DNA of 7,937 nt from Dehalococcoidia bacterium. GTDB taxonomy: Bacteria; Chloroflexota; Dehalococcoidia; Dehalococcoidales; Fen-1064. The stretch covers positions 1 through 7,937 of the forward strand of contig JAUYDN010000171.1 of NCBI GenBank assembly GCA_030691775.1, written 5' to 3'. A program made the translations under genes and the position numbers. Below the pieces are notes generated by a model. It saw nothing but the letters and a program-made list of their open reading frames with translations. It made no database searches and had not been told where the DNA came from. Of the stretch, positions 1-6,144 are shown one piece after another (the first letter of the stretch is position 1; each line of letters starts with the position of its first letter).

Positions 1-1713
1 AACGAAGAAAACTACCTGCTGATGAAGCTGACCCGCGGAATCATCGGTACGAACAATATCGACCATTGCGCCCGGCTCTGACATTCTTCCACGGTGGCCG
101 GTCTGGCTAGAGCGTTCGGGAGCGGGGCAATGACCAACTCCATCCCGGATATCGAGGAATCCGATTGCATCCTTATCACAGGCAGTAACACCACCGAGGC
201 GCACCCGCTGGTTGCTTCCCGTGTCTTCACGGCAAAGGAGCGCGGCGCAAAAATTATCGTCATCGAACCGCGGCAGATTCAGCTTGCCTTCCACGCGGAT
301 TTATACCTCCGCCAGCGTCCCGGTACGGATGTCGCCTGGATTAACGGCATGATGAACATCATCCTGGCAAACGGCTGGGAGAACAAGGACTTTATCGCCA
401 GCCGCACCGAAGGCTTCGATGCTCTCAAGGAAAAGGTCAAGGAGTACCCGCCGCAGAAGGTGGAGCAGATTACCGGCATCAGGAAAGAAGACCTGGCAAA
501 AGCGGCAGAAATGTATGCGAAGTCAGGCAAGTCCGCCATTTTATACTGTATGGGCATTACCCAGCACATATCAGGGGTGGATAACGTGCTCTCCCTCGCC
601 AATCTGTCGATGCTCACGGGGAATATCGGCAGGCGGGGTACGGGCGTGAACCCCCTGCGCGGACAGAACAATGTGCAGGGTGCCTGCGATATGGGCGGTT
701 TGCCGAATGTCCTCACCGGCTACCAGAACGTCACGGACGAAGCCGCGCGCAAGAAGTTCGAAGATGCCTGGGGTTACAAAATCCAGCCGCAAAACGGGTT
801 GACCCTGATGGAGATGATGCACGGCGCCGCCGAGGGGAAAATCAAGGCGATGTTTATCCTCGGGGAGAACCCGATGCGCAGTGACCCTGATATCAAACAC
901 GTCCAGGAAGCCCTGGAAAAACTGGAGTTCCTGGCGGTGCAGGAAATCTTTCCCTCGCACACTACGGAGCTGGCAAGTGTCGTCCTCCCCGGCGCAAGCT
1001 GGGCGGAAAAGGAAGGCACCTTCTCCAACACCGACCGCCGCGTCCAGTTAATCCGGAAAGCGGTTGAACCACCAGGAGAAGCGCGTCCCGATTGGGAAAT
1101 TATCTGCGATATTGCTAAGAAAATGGGCGGAAAGGGGTTCGATTTCAGCTCACCAGCCGCGATTTTCGACGAGATAACGAAGCTGACACCGATTATGGCG
1201 GGCATGTCCTACGCGCGCCTCAACAAAAATGGCGGTCTACAGTGGCCCTGCCGTACTCCGGAAGACCCGGGCACGGAAATCCTGCACACGCAGAGCTTCT
1301 CCCGCGGCAAGGGTCTGTTTGTTGCTATCGATTTCCGCGAGCCGGCGGAACTACCGGACGACCTGTACCCACTCACTCTGACTACCGGGCGGAGCATCTT
1401 CCACTACCATACCGGCACCGTGACCCGTAATTCTCCCACGCTGGAGAGCGAACTGCACGAAGCGTATATAGAGGTCAACCCTGAGGATGCAGGTTTACTC
1501 GGTGTGGCGGACGATGACATGGTCAAGGTCGCTTCACGCCGGGGTGAAATTACCGTAAAAGTCCGCGCCACCGACTGTGTCGGCAAGGGCGTGGTCTTCA
1601 TACCCTTCCATTTTGCGGAGAGCGCCGCTAATGCCCTTACCAACACGGCTCTCGACCCGGTGGCAAAAATCCCGGAACTGAAAGTCTGCGCGGTGCGGGT
1701 GGAGAAAGTGTGA
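1..1713 (+). CDS. fdhA: Formate dehydrogenase catalytic (alpha) subunit, selenocysteine-containing, 5' partial
   Basis: This is the molybdopterin enzyme that interconverts formate and CO2. Reading frame 1 is open from the first base to the TGA at 1711-1713 (570 codons visible), except for one TGA at 79-81, read as selenocysteine (visible codon 27). The flanking residues CARL-U-HSSTVAGL are the FDH active-site signature, with the catalytic His directly after Sec. The motif PLRGQNNVQG follows; its Arg (codon at 658-660) lies 193 residues after Sec, the same spacing as U140 to R333 in E. coli FDH-H. Further on are the ENPMRSDPD segment and a C-terminal molybdopterin-dinucleotide-binding domain from about visible residue 450. 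The start and the N-terminal Fe-S region lie left of the window. A GTG at 94 could be mistaken for the start, but it has no Shine-Dalgarno site and would delete the active site. hdrA follows after 220 bases. Family call very sure; Sec strongly supported by motif and hairpin. Confidence 0.95.
79..81 (+). other. UGA selenocysteine codon of fdhA
   Basis: In-frame TGA at the position that is Cys or Sec in formate dehydrogenases (DHCARL-U-HSSTVAGLA). Family alignment continues without a break on both sides. TGA is not generally reassigned here, because it ends fdhA, hdrC and the acyl-CoA synthetase gene, and Trp is written TGG. Confidence 0.92.
82..115 (+). promoter_or_regulatory. Bacterial SECIS-like hairpin of fdhA
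   Basis: Directly after the UGA, bases 95-99 (TGGCC) pair with 105-109 (GGCTA), including one G-T pair, around the five-base loop GGTCT at 100-104. A lower stem pairs 91-93 (ACG) with 113-115 (CGT), separated by a small internal loop. The loop starts 19 bases after the UGA and has the GGUCU sequence known for SelB binding in E. coli fdhF. Part of this likeness comes from the conserved V-A-G-L codons, so it is not fully independent evidence. Confidence 0.8.
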
Positions 1714-1737
1714 GAAAGGGAATAACCATTACGAGGA

Positions 1738-1755
1738 GTCCCGATAGAATCGGGA
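1738..1755 (+). repeat. Palindromic repeat, copy 1
   Basis: TCCCGAT (1739-1745) pairs with ATCGGGA (1749-1755) around AGA. The 18-base unit starting at 1738 recurs at 1816-1833 with one mismatch, in the loop. It begins 25 bases after the fdhA stop. No T-run follows, so it is not a standard intrinsic terminator. Confidence 0.7.
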
Positions 1756-1808
1756 ATTATCTCTACCACCTTTCATGGTGCGTGTGAAAGTCATAAAGTT
1801 GTGTAAGA

Positions 1809-1840
1809 TTGCCACGTCCCGATGGAATCGGGACTCGCAA
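1809..1840 (+). repeat. REP-like palindromic repeat, copy 2 with outer arms
   Basis: An eight-base stem, GTCCCGAT (1816-1823) with ATCGGGAC (1827-1834), sits inside an outer stem TTGC (1809-1812) with GCAA (1837-1840). The flanks GATTGCCACGTC and CTCGCAAAGAC resemble, from memory, a common dispersed intergenic palindrome of anaerobic bacterial genomes. That family identity is unverified. The rest of the 1714-1933 gap is T/G-rich and holds no coding sequence I can support. Confidence 0.65.
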
Positions 1841-1902
1841 AGACGGGTTAAATGGGGAGGAGAAAAGGGGACTTGGTACTTGTGATTTGTAATTTGCTAT
1901 TT

Positions 1903-1917
1903 CCCGCCTCTGGCGGG
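1903..1917 (+). repeat. GC-rich hairpin just before the hdrA ribosome binding site
   Basis: CCCGCC (1903-1908) pairs perfectly with GGCGGG (1912-1917) around TCT. It ends one base before the Shine-Dalgarno of hdrA, so it could affect ribosome access or mark a processing site. It may equally be another dispersed palindrome. No function is shown. Confidence 0.5.
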
Positions 1918-1918
1918 C

Positions 1919-1928
1919 AAGGGGGTGA
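1919..1928 (+). promoter_or_regulatory. Ribosome binding site deciding the hdrA start
   Basis: AAGGGGGTGA differs by one base from the perfect AAGGAGGTGA used by hdrC. It is five bases before TTG 1934. The in-frame GTG at 1925 lies inside this site and so has no proper spacing, which favours TTG 1934 as the start. Confidence 0.6.
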
Positions 1929-1933
1929 ATAGG

Positions 1934-3937
1934 TTGGAAAGAATCGGAGTTTTTATCTGCCGTTGCGGCACGAACATTGCCGCTGTGGTCGATGTCCCGG
2001 CGGTGACAGCCGCCGCGAAAAACGTCCCCGGCGTTGTGCATGCCGACGAGAACGCTTACACCTGCTCGGAAACAGGTCAGGCGGCGATTGTCAAAGCCAT
2101 TAAAACGCACAACCTGGAGGGTGTCGTCGTGGCGTCCTGCTCACCGCGCATGCACGAGAGTACCTTTCGCGAGTGCATCAAGGGCGCAGGGCTGAACCCG
2201 TACTTGCTGGAGATGGCGAACATCCGCGAGCAGTGTAGCTGGGTACACCCGGACAAAGCAGTCGCCACCCGCAAAGCGCTCAAGCTTATCGAGATGGCGG
2301 TTGCCAAGACCCGCAAGCTCGAGCCGCTGACACCGTCGAGCGTTAGCGTCTCCCGCCAGGCGCTGGTCATCGGGGGCGGTATCGCCGGCATTCAAGCCGC
2401 GCTCGATATCTCCGCCGCCGGCTACAAGGTGACATTGGTGGAGAGACTGCCGACCATCGGCGGTAAGATGGCACAGCTTGATAAGACTTTCCCCACCCTC
2501 GATTGCGGTGCCTGAATACTCACCCCCAGGATGGTGGAATCATCCAAGGACAAGAACATCACAATGCACACCTACTCTGAAGTGGAGCAGGTGAAAGGAT
2601 ACGTGGGCAACTTCGATGTGCGCATCCGCAAGAAGGCGCGCAGTGTCGAGATGAGCAAGTGCACGGGGTGTCAGGTATGCGTGGAAGCCTGCCCGCAGGT
2701 GGTCCCCAGCGAGTGGGACCTGGGGCTGGGCACGCGTAAGGCGATTTACACGCCGTTTGTCCAGGCGGTCCCGAACGTGCCGGTAATCGACCGCTCGGTG
2801 TGCCGTATCTTCACGAAGAGCAAAGAAAAGTGCGGCGCCGCATGCGTGCGTGCCTGTGCCGCCAAAGCCGTCAACCTCAAGCAGGAAGACGAGATTATCA
2901 ACGAGAAGTTCGGGGCGATTGTGGTCGCGACCGGCTACTCACTGCATCCCTGGCAAAAAGCCTATGGGGAATACGGCGGCGGACGGTACAAGGACGTTAT
3001 CACTGCGCTCCATTTCGAGCGGATGTTGCAGGCTTCCGGTCCCACCTCCGGGCACGTTGTCCGGCCCTCAGACGGTAAAGAACCGAAGAACGTTGTCTTC
3101 ATCCAGTGCGTGGGCTCGCGCGACGAATCAAAAGGCGTGCCTTATTGCAGTGGCATCTGCTGTATGTATACCGCCAAACAGGCGATTCTCCTGAAAGAGC
3201 ACTGTCAAGATGCACAGGCTTACGTTTTTTACATCGACCTGCGCGCTACCAAGAAAAACTACGAGCAGTTCGTGCTGAGAGCTCAGCGCGATTACGGCGT
3301 CATTTATACCCGTGGGCGGGTCTCGAAGATTTACCAGAAGAGCGATAAGCTGGTTGTCAGGGGAGCGGATACACTCGCCGGGGTCCCGGTGGAAGTGGAA
3401 GCCGACCTCGTGGTGCTGGCAACGGCCGTTGTGCCCCAGCCGGATGCCGTGGCTGTCGCCCGCATGCTGGCAATACCCCACGACCAGTTCGCGCTGTTCA
3501 CGGAAGCGCATCCCAAGCTGAGACCGGTTGAGAGCGTGACGCGCGGCATTTTCCTCGCCGGCACCTGCCAATCCCCGATGGATATCCCGGAATCGGTCGC
3601 CATGGCAAGTGCCGCCGCCGCCAAGGTGATGGGTATTCTCTCCCACAGCGAGCTGATGCTGGAACCGACCATCGCCGAGGTTAACGCGGAAAGGTGCAGT
3701 GGCTGTCTCACCTGCACAAAGGTCTGTCCCTTCGATGCAATCACTACAGTTGCTTACGACGGGCGGACGGTCTCGAACGTTATCGCTTCTGTCTGCCAGG
3801 GTTGCGGTACCTGCGCGGCCACCTGCCCGGCTTCCGCCATCATACTAAAGGGCTTCACCAACGAGGAGATTTACGCGCAAATAGAGGCTCCTTTCAAGAG
3901 AATGGAAAAGGAGGTGACTGCCGGTGCTCCAGCTTAA
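1934..3937 (+). CDS. hdrA: HdrA-like FAD/Fe-S electron-bifurcating subunit, selenocysteine-containing
   Basis: HdrA is the flavin-bifurcating core of cytosolic HdrABC complexes. Read through the TGA at 2513-2515 as Sec194, the protein has 667 residues, the usual HdrA length. From TTG 1934: an N-terminal Cys domain (C9, C11, C44, C69 in ASCSPRMHESTF); a FAD-binding GGGIAG at 147-152; LDKTFPTLDCGA-U-ILTPRM around Sec194; a ferredoxin motif C243-C246-C249-C253; an odd cluster C290/C300/C304/C308; the thioredoxin-reductase-like second half with YCSGICCMYTAKQA; and two C-terminal ferredoxin motifs (C588-C591-C594-C598 and C621-C624-C627-C631). GTG 1925 is an alternative start three codons earlier. 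The family has Cys or Sec at residue 194 (Sec in some methanococcal HdrA), and both sides align to one continuous HdrA, so a nonsense mutation or two separate genes is less likely. The 3' end overlaps hdrC by 14 bases, which suggests translational coupling. Confidence 0.92.
2513..2515 (+). other. UGA selenocysteine codon of hdrA
   Basis: The frame runs ...PTLDCGA-TGA-ILTPRMVE..., where HdrA proteins typically read DCxAC-ILTPKM, so the TGA replaces the conserved Cys. Both flanks stay in the same frame. The next ATG (2531) has no Shine-Dalgarno and would start in the middle of the conserved motif. Confidence 0.87.
2516..2549 (+). promoter_or_regulatory. Candidate SECIS hairpin of hdrA
   Basis: GGATG (2529-2533) pairs with CATCC (2541-2545). 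The seven-base loop GTGGAAT can tighten to TGGAA by one G-T pair. CC (2526-2527) and GG (2548-2549) extend the stem across a small internal loop. The loop opens at base 19 after the UGA and begins with G, which fits the bacterial SECIS pattern and matches the fdhA spacing. A competing stem, CACC (2521-2524) with GGTG (2533-2536), is possible. Confidence 0.65.
3908..3917 (+). promoter_or_regulatory. Perfect Shine-Dalgarno for hdrC inside the hdrA end
   Basis: AAGGAGGTGA sits six bases before the GTG start of hdrC at 3924 and lies within the last codons of hdrA. It fixes the GTG start and suggests efficient reinitiation after hdrA. Confidence 0.8.
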
Positions 3938-4511
3938 TGCGGAAACAGTCCATACCTGCCGTGATACCATCAAACGGCTCAGCGGGGAGGATGTGTCCCG
4001 TTGCTTCCAGTGCGGCAAATGTACCGCCGGTTGTCCCGTTGCTATCGATATGGATGTCACGCCCAACCAGGTGATGCGCCTGGCGCAGATAAACGGGCGC
4101 GAGCGTGTTTTGGCGTCATCGACTATCTGGTTGTGTCTCTCCTGCGAAACCTGTTCGACACGGTGCCCGGCGGACATCGATATCGCGAAAGTTATGGATA
4201 CTCTGCGCAAGATTTCCGTGGCGGAAGGTTACCCGTCACCGGAACCCGCCATCACCGGTTTCCATAGGCTTTTCCTGGCTTCTGTGGAGAAGTACGGCCG
4301 TCTCAACGAGCTTGAGCTTTCCATCAAGCATAACCTTGCCATTATGAAACCGACTAAAGACATCCGGCTGGCGGTGGGATTGTTCAGTAAAGGGAAAATC
4401 AACCCCTTCGGCGGTAAGGTAAAAGACCGGGAAAGGGTGAAGAAAATCTTTGCGGAGAGCCAGCGCTTTGTCAAAGTGTACCCTGAGTCTATCGAAAGGG
4501 AGGCGGAATGA
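3924..4511 (+). CDS. hdrC: HdrC-like 2x[4Fe-4S] subunit
   Basis: HdrC relays electrons between HdrA and HdrB in soluble heterodisulfide-reductase-type complexes. The 195-residue protein has two ferredoxin motifs: CFQCGKCTAGCP (C27, C30, C33, C37) and CLSCETCSTRCP (C71, C74, C77, C81). A helical C-terminal part with PxxDIRLAVG-like sequence follows, as usual for HdrC, and the length is normal for the family. No membrane segment is seen, so a cytosolic form is expected. The GTG start is set by the perfect Shine-Dalgarno at 3908-3917, and the gene overlaps hdrA by 14 bases. Its TGA stop shares ATGA with the start of hdrB. Identification is firm from motifs plus neighbours; the physiological partner is inferred. 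Confidence 0.94.
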   Translation: MLQLNAETVHTCRDTIKRLSGEDVSRCFQCGKCTAGCPVAIDMDVTPNQVMRLAQINGRERVLASSTIWLCLSCETCSTRCPADIDIAKVMDTLRKISVAEGYPSPEPAITGFHRLFLASVEKYGRLNELELSIKHNLAIMKPTKDIRLAVGLFSKGKINPFGGKVKDRERVKKIFAESQRFVKVYPESIEREAE

Positions 4512-5413
4512 TGGAGTACGGGTACTATCCGGGCTGTTCCCTGCACGGCACGGCAAAAGAGTTCGACCTCTCGATAAAAGAGAGTTTTACCAGTCTGGGG
4601 TTGGGGTTGAAGGAGGTCGAGGATTGGAACTGCTGTGGCGCCAGCTCTGCCCACGAAACGAGTGAGGAGCTTGCCCTGGCGCTGGCGGTGCGGATTCTCA
4701 GCCAGGCGGAGAAAGCGGGTCAGAAAACTATCGTCGCGCCCTGTGCCGCGTGCTACAGCCGTCTCAAGATGGCAAACGTAGAGGTAGCTCACGATGCCGG
4801 ACTGCGCAAGCGAATCAGCCACATCATCGGGCAGGACTACCAGGGTAACGTGGCAGTCAGGCACGTGACGGAAATATACAAAGAGAACAAGGACAGGCTG
4901 GCGGCGAGCGTTACCAAACCGCTCGCGGGACTGAAAATCGCCAGCTATTATGGTTGTCTGCTGGCGCGTCCGAAGGCAGTGGTTGATTGGGACGACGCTG
5001 AAAACCCGACCACAATGGACGAGCTGGTGACCAGCCTCGGGGCGCAGGCACTCGATTGGTCGCACAAGACGGAATGCTGTGGCGCCAGCTTCAGTATCAG
5101 CCGTGGTGACATCGCGGTGCGGCTGGTCGGTGATATATTGGGTGCCGCAAAACTTGCCGGCGCCGATGCCATCGCGGTGGCATGTCCCTTATGCCAGGCG
5201 AACCTCGATATGAGACAGTCGGCCGCGGAACGGAGAAACAAGACTACCTACAAACTCCCGATTATCTATATCAGCCAGCTTATCGGTCTGGCGCAAGGGA
5301 AGGATGCCAAGGCGCTGGGGTTGGACAAGCACATGGTGGGCGCGGAAAAGGTGCTGGAGAAGCTGAGTGCGGCACCCATACCACATGGTGAGAAAAAGCC
5401 GGTCGCCGTGTAG
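4508..5413 (+). CDS. hdrB: HdrB-like CCG-domain subunit (heterodisulfide reductase catalytic type)
   Basis: In methanogens HdrB carries two non-cubane [4Fe-4S] clusters that reduce the CoM-S-S-CoB disulfide; in bacteria the substrate is usually unknown. This 301-residue protein has both CCG domains complete: C10, C42-C43, C79, C82 (PCAAC) and C150, C190-C191, C226, C229 (CPLC). The second domain has 34 residues between CC and CxxC, one fewer than the 35 of the first. ATG 4508 overlaps the hdrC stop by four bases; a second ATG at 4511 is equally usable, with the purine-rich AGGGAGGCGG upstream. The C-terminal tail, about residues 270-301, is charged and low in conservation. Gene order A-C-B and tight packing support one complex. 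Heterodisulfide itself is unlikely as substrate in a bacterium; another disulfide or an electron-transfer role is inferred. Confidence 0.94.
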   Translation: MMEYGYYPGCSLHGTAKEFDLSIKESFTSLGLGLKEVEDWNCCGASSAHETSEELALALAVRILSQAEKAGQKTIVAPCAACYSRLKMANVEVAHDAGLRKRISHIIGQDYQGNVAVRHVTEIYKENKDRLAASVTKPLAGLKIASYYGCLLARPKAVVDWDDAENPTTMDELVTSLGAQALDWSHKTECCGASFSISRGDIAVRLVGDILGAAKLAGADAIAVACPLCQANLDMRQSAAERRNKTTYKLPIIYISQLIGLAQGKDAKALGLDKHMVGAEKVLEKLSAAPIPHGEKKPVAV

Positions 5414-5414
5414 G

Positions 5415-5432
5415 GACACGACATGTCGTGTC
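5415..5432. repeat. Perfect 18-base palindrome after hdrB
   Basis: GACACGACATGTCGTGTC is fully self-complementary and begins two bases after the hdrB stop. As RNA it gives about seven base pairs closed by CATG. No T-run follows. It resembles dispersed intergenic palindromes and might also limit 3'-end decay of the hdr transcript. Confidence 0.7.
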
Positions 5433-5443
5433 TGCGGGCTATC

Positions 5444-5482
5444 GGTGGGTTGCGTCTCGATGTTATCTCGACTTCACCCACC
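5444..5482. repeat. Long hairpin between the convergent operons
   Basis: GGTGGGT (5444-5450) pairs perfectly with ACCCACC (5476-5482). Inside, TCGA (5457-5460) pairs with TCGA (5468-5471) around a seven-base loop. It lies between the stops of the two converging operons, so it could act as a two-way transcript end or be a second dispersed palindrome. It has no U-tract on either strand, so a standard intrinsic terminator is not supported. Confidence 0.55.
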
Positions 5483-5499
5483 CTAAATGTTTCTTAGAG

Positions 5500-5516
5500 T
5501 TTAGAGCTTCTCTAAA
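5500..5516. other. AT-rich hairpin over the histidine phosphatase stop
   Basis: TTTAGAG (5500-5506) pairs with CTCTAAA (5510-5516) around CTT. The stem includes the stop codon of the minus-strand gene at 5512-5514. Neither strand shows a T-run after it, so it is only a weak terminator candidate. Confidence 0.4.
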
Positions 5517-6144
5517 AGTCTCTGGTTGCTTCCTTTTGCAACGGTCTTAAATACGAGGTGTCATTGTGCCCGGTCAGCACCCAGCGGCTGTTATCATAAG
5601 AAAAAGTGGTGATTGCCGCCGTATCCAGTTTGATGGTCCAGAAGTGGCTGTTATCCAGCCCCAGTAATGCCAGGATTAGCACCTTATGCACAACGCGGTG
5701 GGATACCAGTACCACGGTCTCTCTGTACCGGGAAATCACACTGTCAACCAGCGCCATTGCCCGCTGTGTCACCGAGTCCAGACTATCGGCGCCGGGTATT
5801 TTCACCAGGTGGGGTCTTTCTTGCCACTCTTGAAAGAGCGCGGGATACCTCTTGCGGACTTCGGTGACAGGTAAACCCTCCCATTCCCCGAAGCTCAGGT
5901 CGTTCAGAGCCTGGGTGATTATCGCGTCCAGCTTATGCCGGGAGGCAATGGCATTGGCGGTCTTGAGGGCACGCTGTAACGGACTGGAATAGACCGCCTC
6001 AATCTTGCGCTCGGTGAGATAATCGGCAAGTAGCTCCGCCTGCCGCAGTCCGGTGCTGTCGAGTTCAATATCAGTCCGGCCGCGGAATACCTCTTCTATG
6101 TTCCAGGCAGTTTGCCCGTGGCGTGCCAGGACAAGCTCGGTCAT
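5512..6144 (-). CDS. Histidine phosphatase family protein (phosphoglycerate mutase-like)
   Basis: A 210-residue member of histidine phosphatase branch 1. The phosphorylated-His motif LARHGQTAWN gives R8-H9-G10, the phosphate pocket has R58 in YSSPLQRALKTA, and the second catalytic His is H149 in VLVSHRVVHKV. The acid position in LNDLSFGEWEG is Asp82, where Glu is more common. The length is typical of cofactor-independent phosphatases such as PhoE, CobC or broad-specificity enzymes rather than dPGM (about 250 residues). It could act on an alpha-ribazole phosphate or a sugar phosphate; the sequence does not decide. ATG 6144 overlaps the stop of the upstream acyl-CoA synthetase gene by four bases (ATGA), so the two are probably co-translated. 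No signal peptide is seen, so it is cytoplasmic. Confidence 0.9.
   Translation of the reverse strand: MTELVLARHGQTAWNIEEVFRGRTDIELDSTGLRQAELLADYLTERKIEAVYSSPLQRALKTANAIASRHKLDAIITQALNDLSFGEWEGLPVTEVRKRYPALFQEWQERPHLVKIPGADSLDSVTQRAMALVDSVISRYRETVVLVSHRVVHKVLILALLGLDNSHFWTIKLDTAAITTFSYDNSRWVLTGHNDTSYLRPLQKEATRDF

Noticed and set aside
94..1713. FdhA beginning at GTG 94
   Set aside because: No Shine-Dalgarno is present, and the FdhA motif continues upstream through the TGA to the first base.
1711..1713. The terminal TGA of fdhA as a further Sec codon
   Set aside because: The frame meets TAA a few codons later, and the family ends here.
1738..1834. A CRISPR array from the repeated palindrome
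   Set aside because: There are only two copies of 18 bases, no third unit at regular spacing, and no cas genes.
1860..1902. A promoter in the T/G-rich stretch before hdrA
   Set aside because: TGTAAT could serve as a -10, but no -35 stands at a proper distance.
79..2515. General TGA reassignment (Trp or Gly codes) or pseudogenes
   Set aside because: TGA terminates fdhA, hdrC and the acyl-CoA synthetase gene, TGG encodes Trp, and both odd TGAs fall exactly at known Cys/Sec positions in otherwise intact genes.
2531..3937. A separate ferredoxin/oxidoreductase gene starting at ATG 2531
   Set aside because: No ribosome binding site; the ATG is the Met inside the conserved ILTPRM motif of HdrA, in frame with the upstream part.
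4509..4511. The terminal TGA of hdrC as a further Sec codon
   Set aside because: It forms an ATGA overlap with hdrB, and HdrC is complete at this point.
4229..5065. A 278-residue minus-strand open frame
   Set aside because: It lies wholly opposite hdrC and hdrB, has no recognisable domain, and is a shadow of GC-rich coding sequence.
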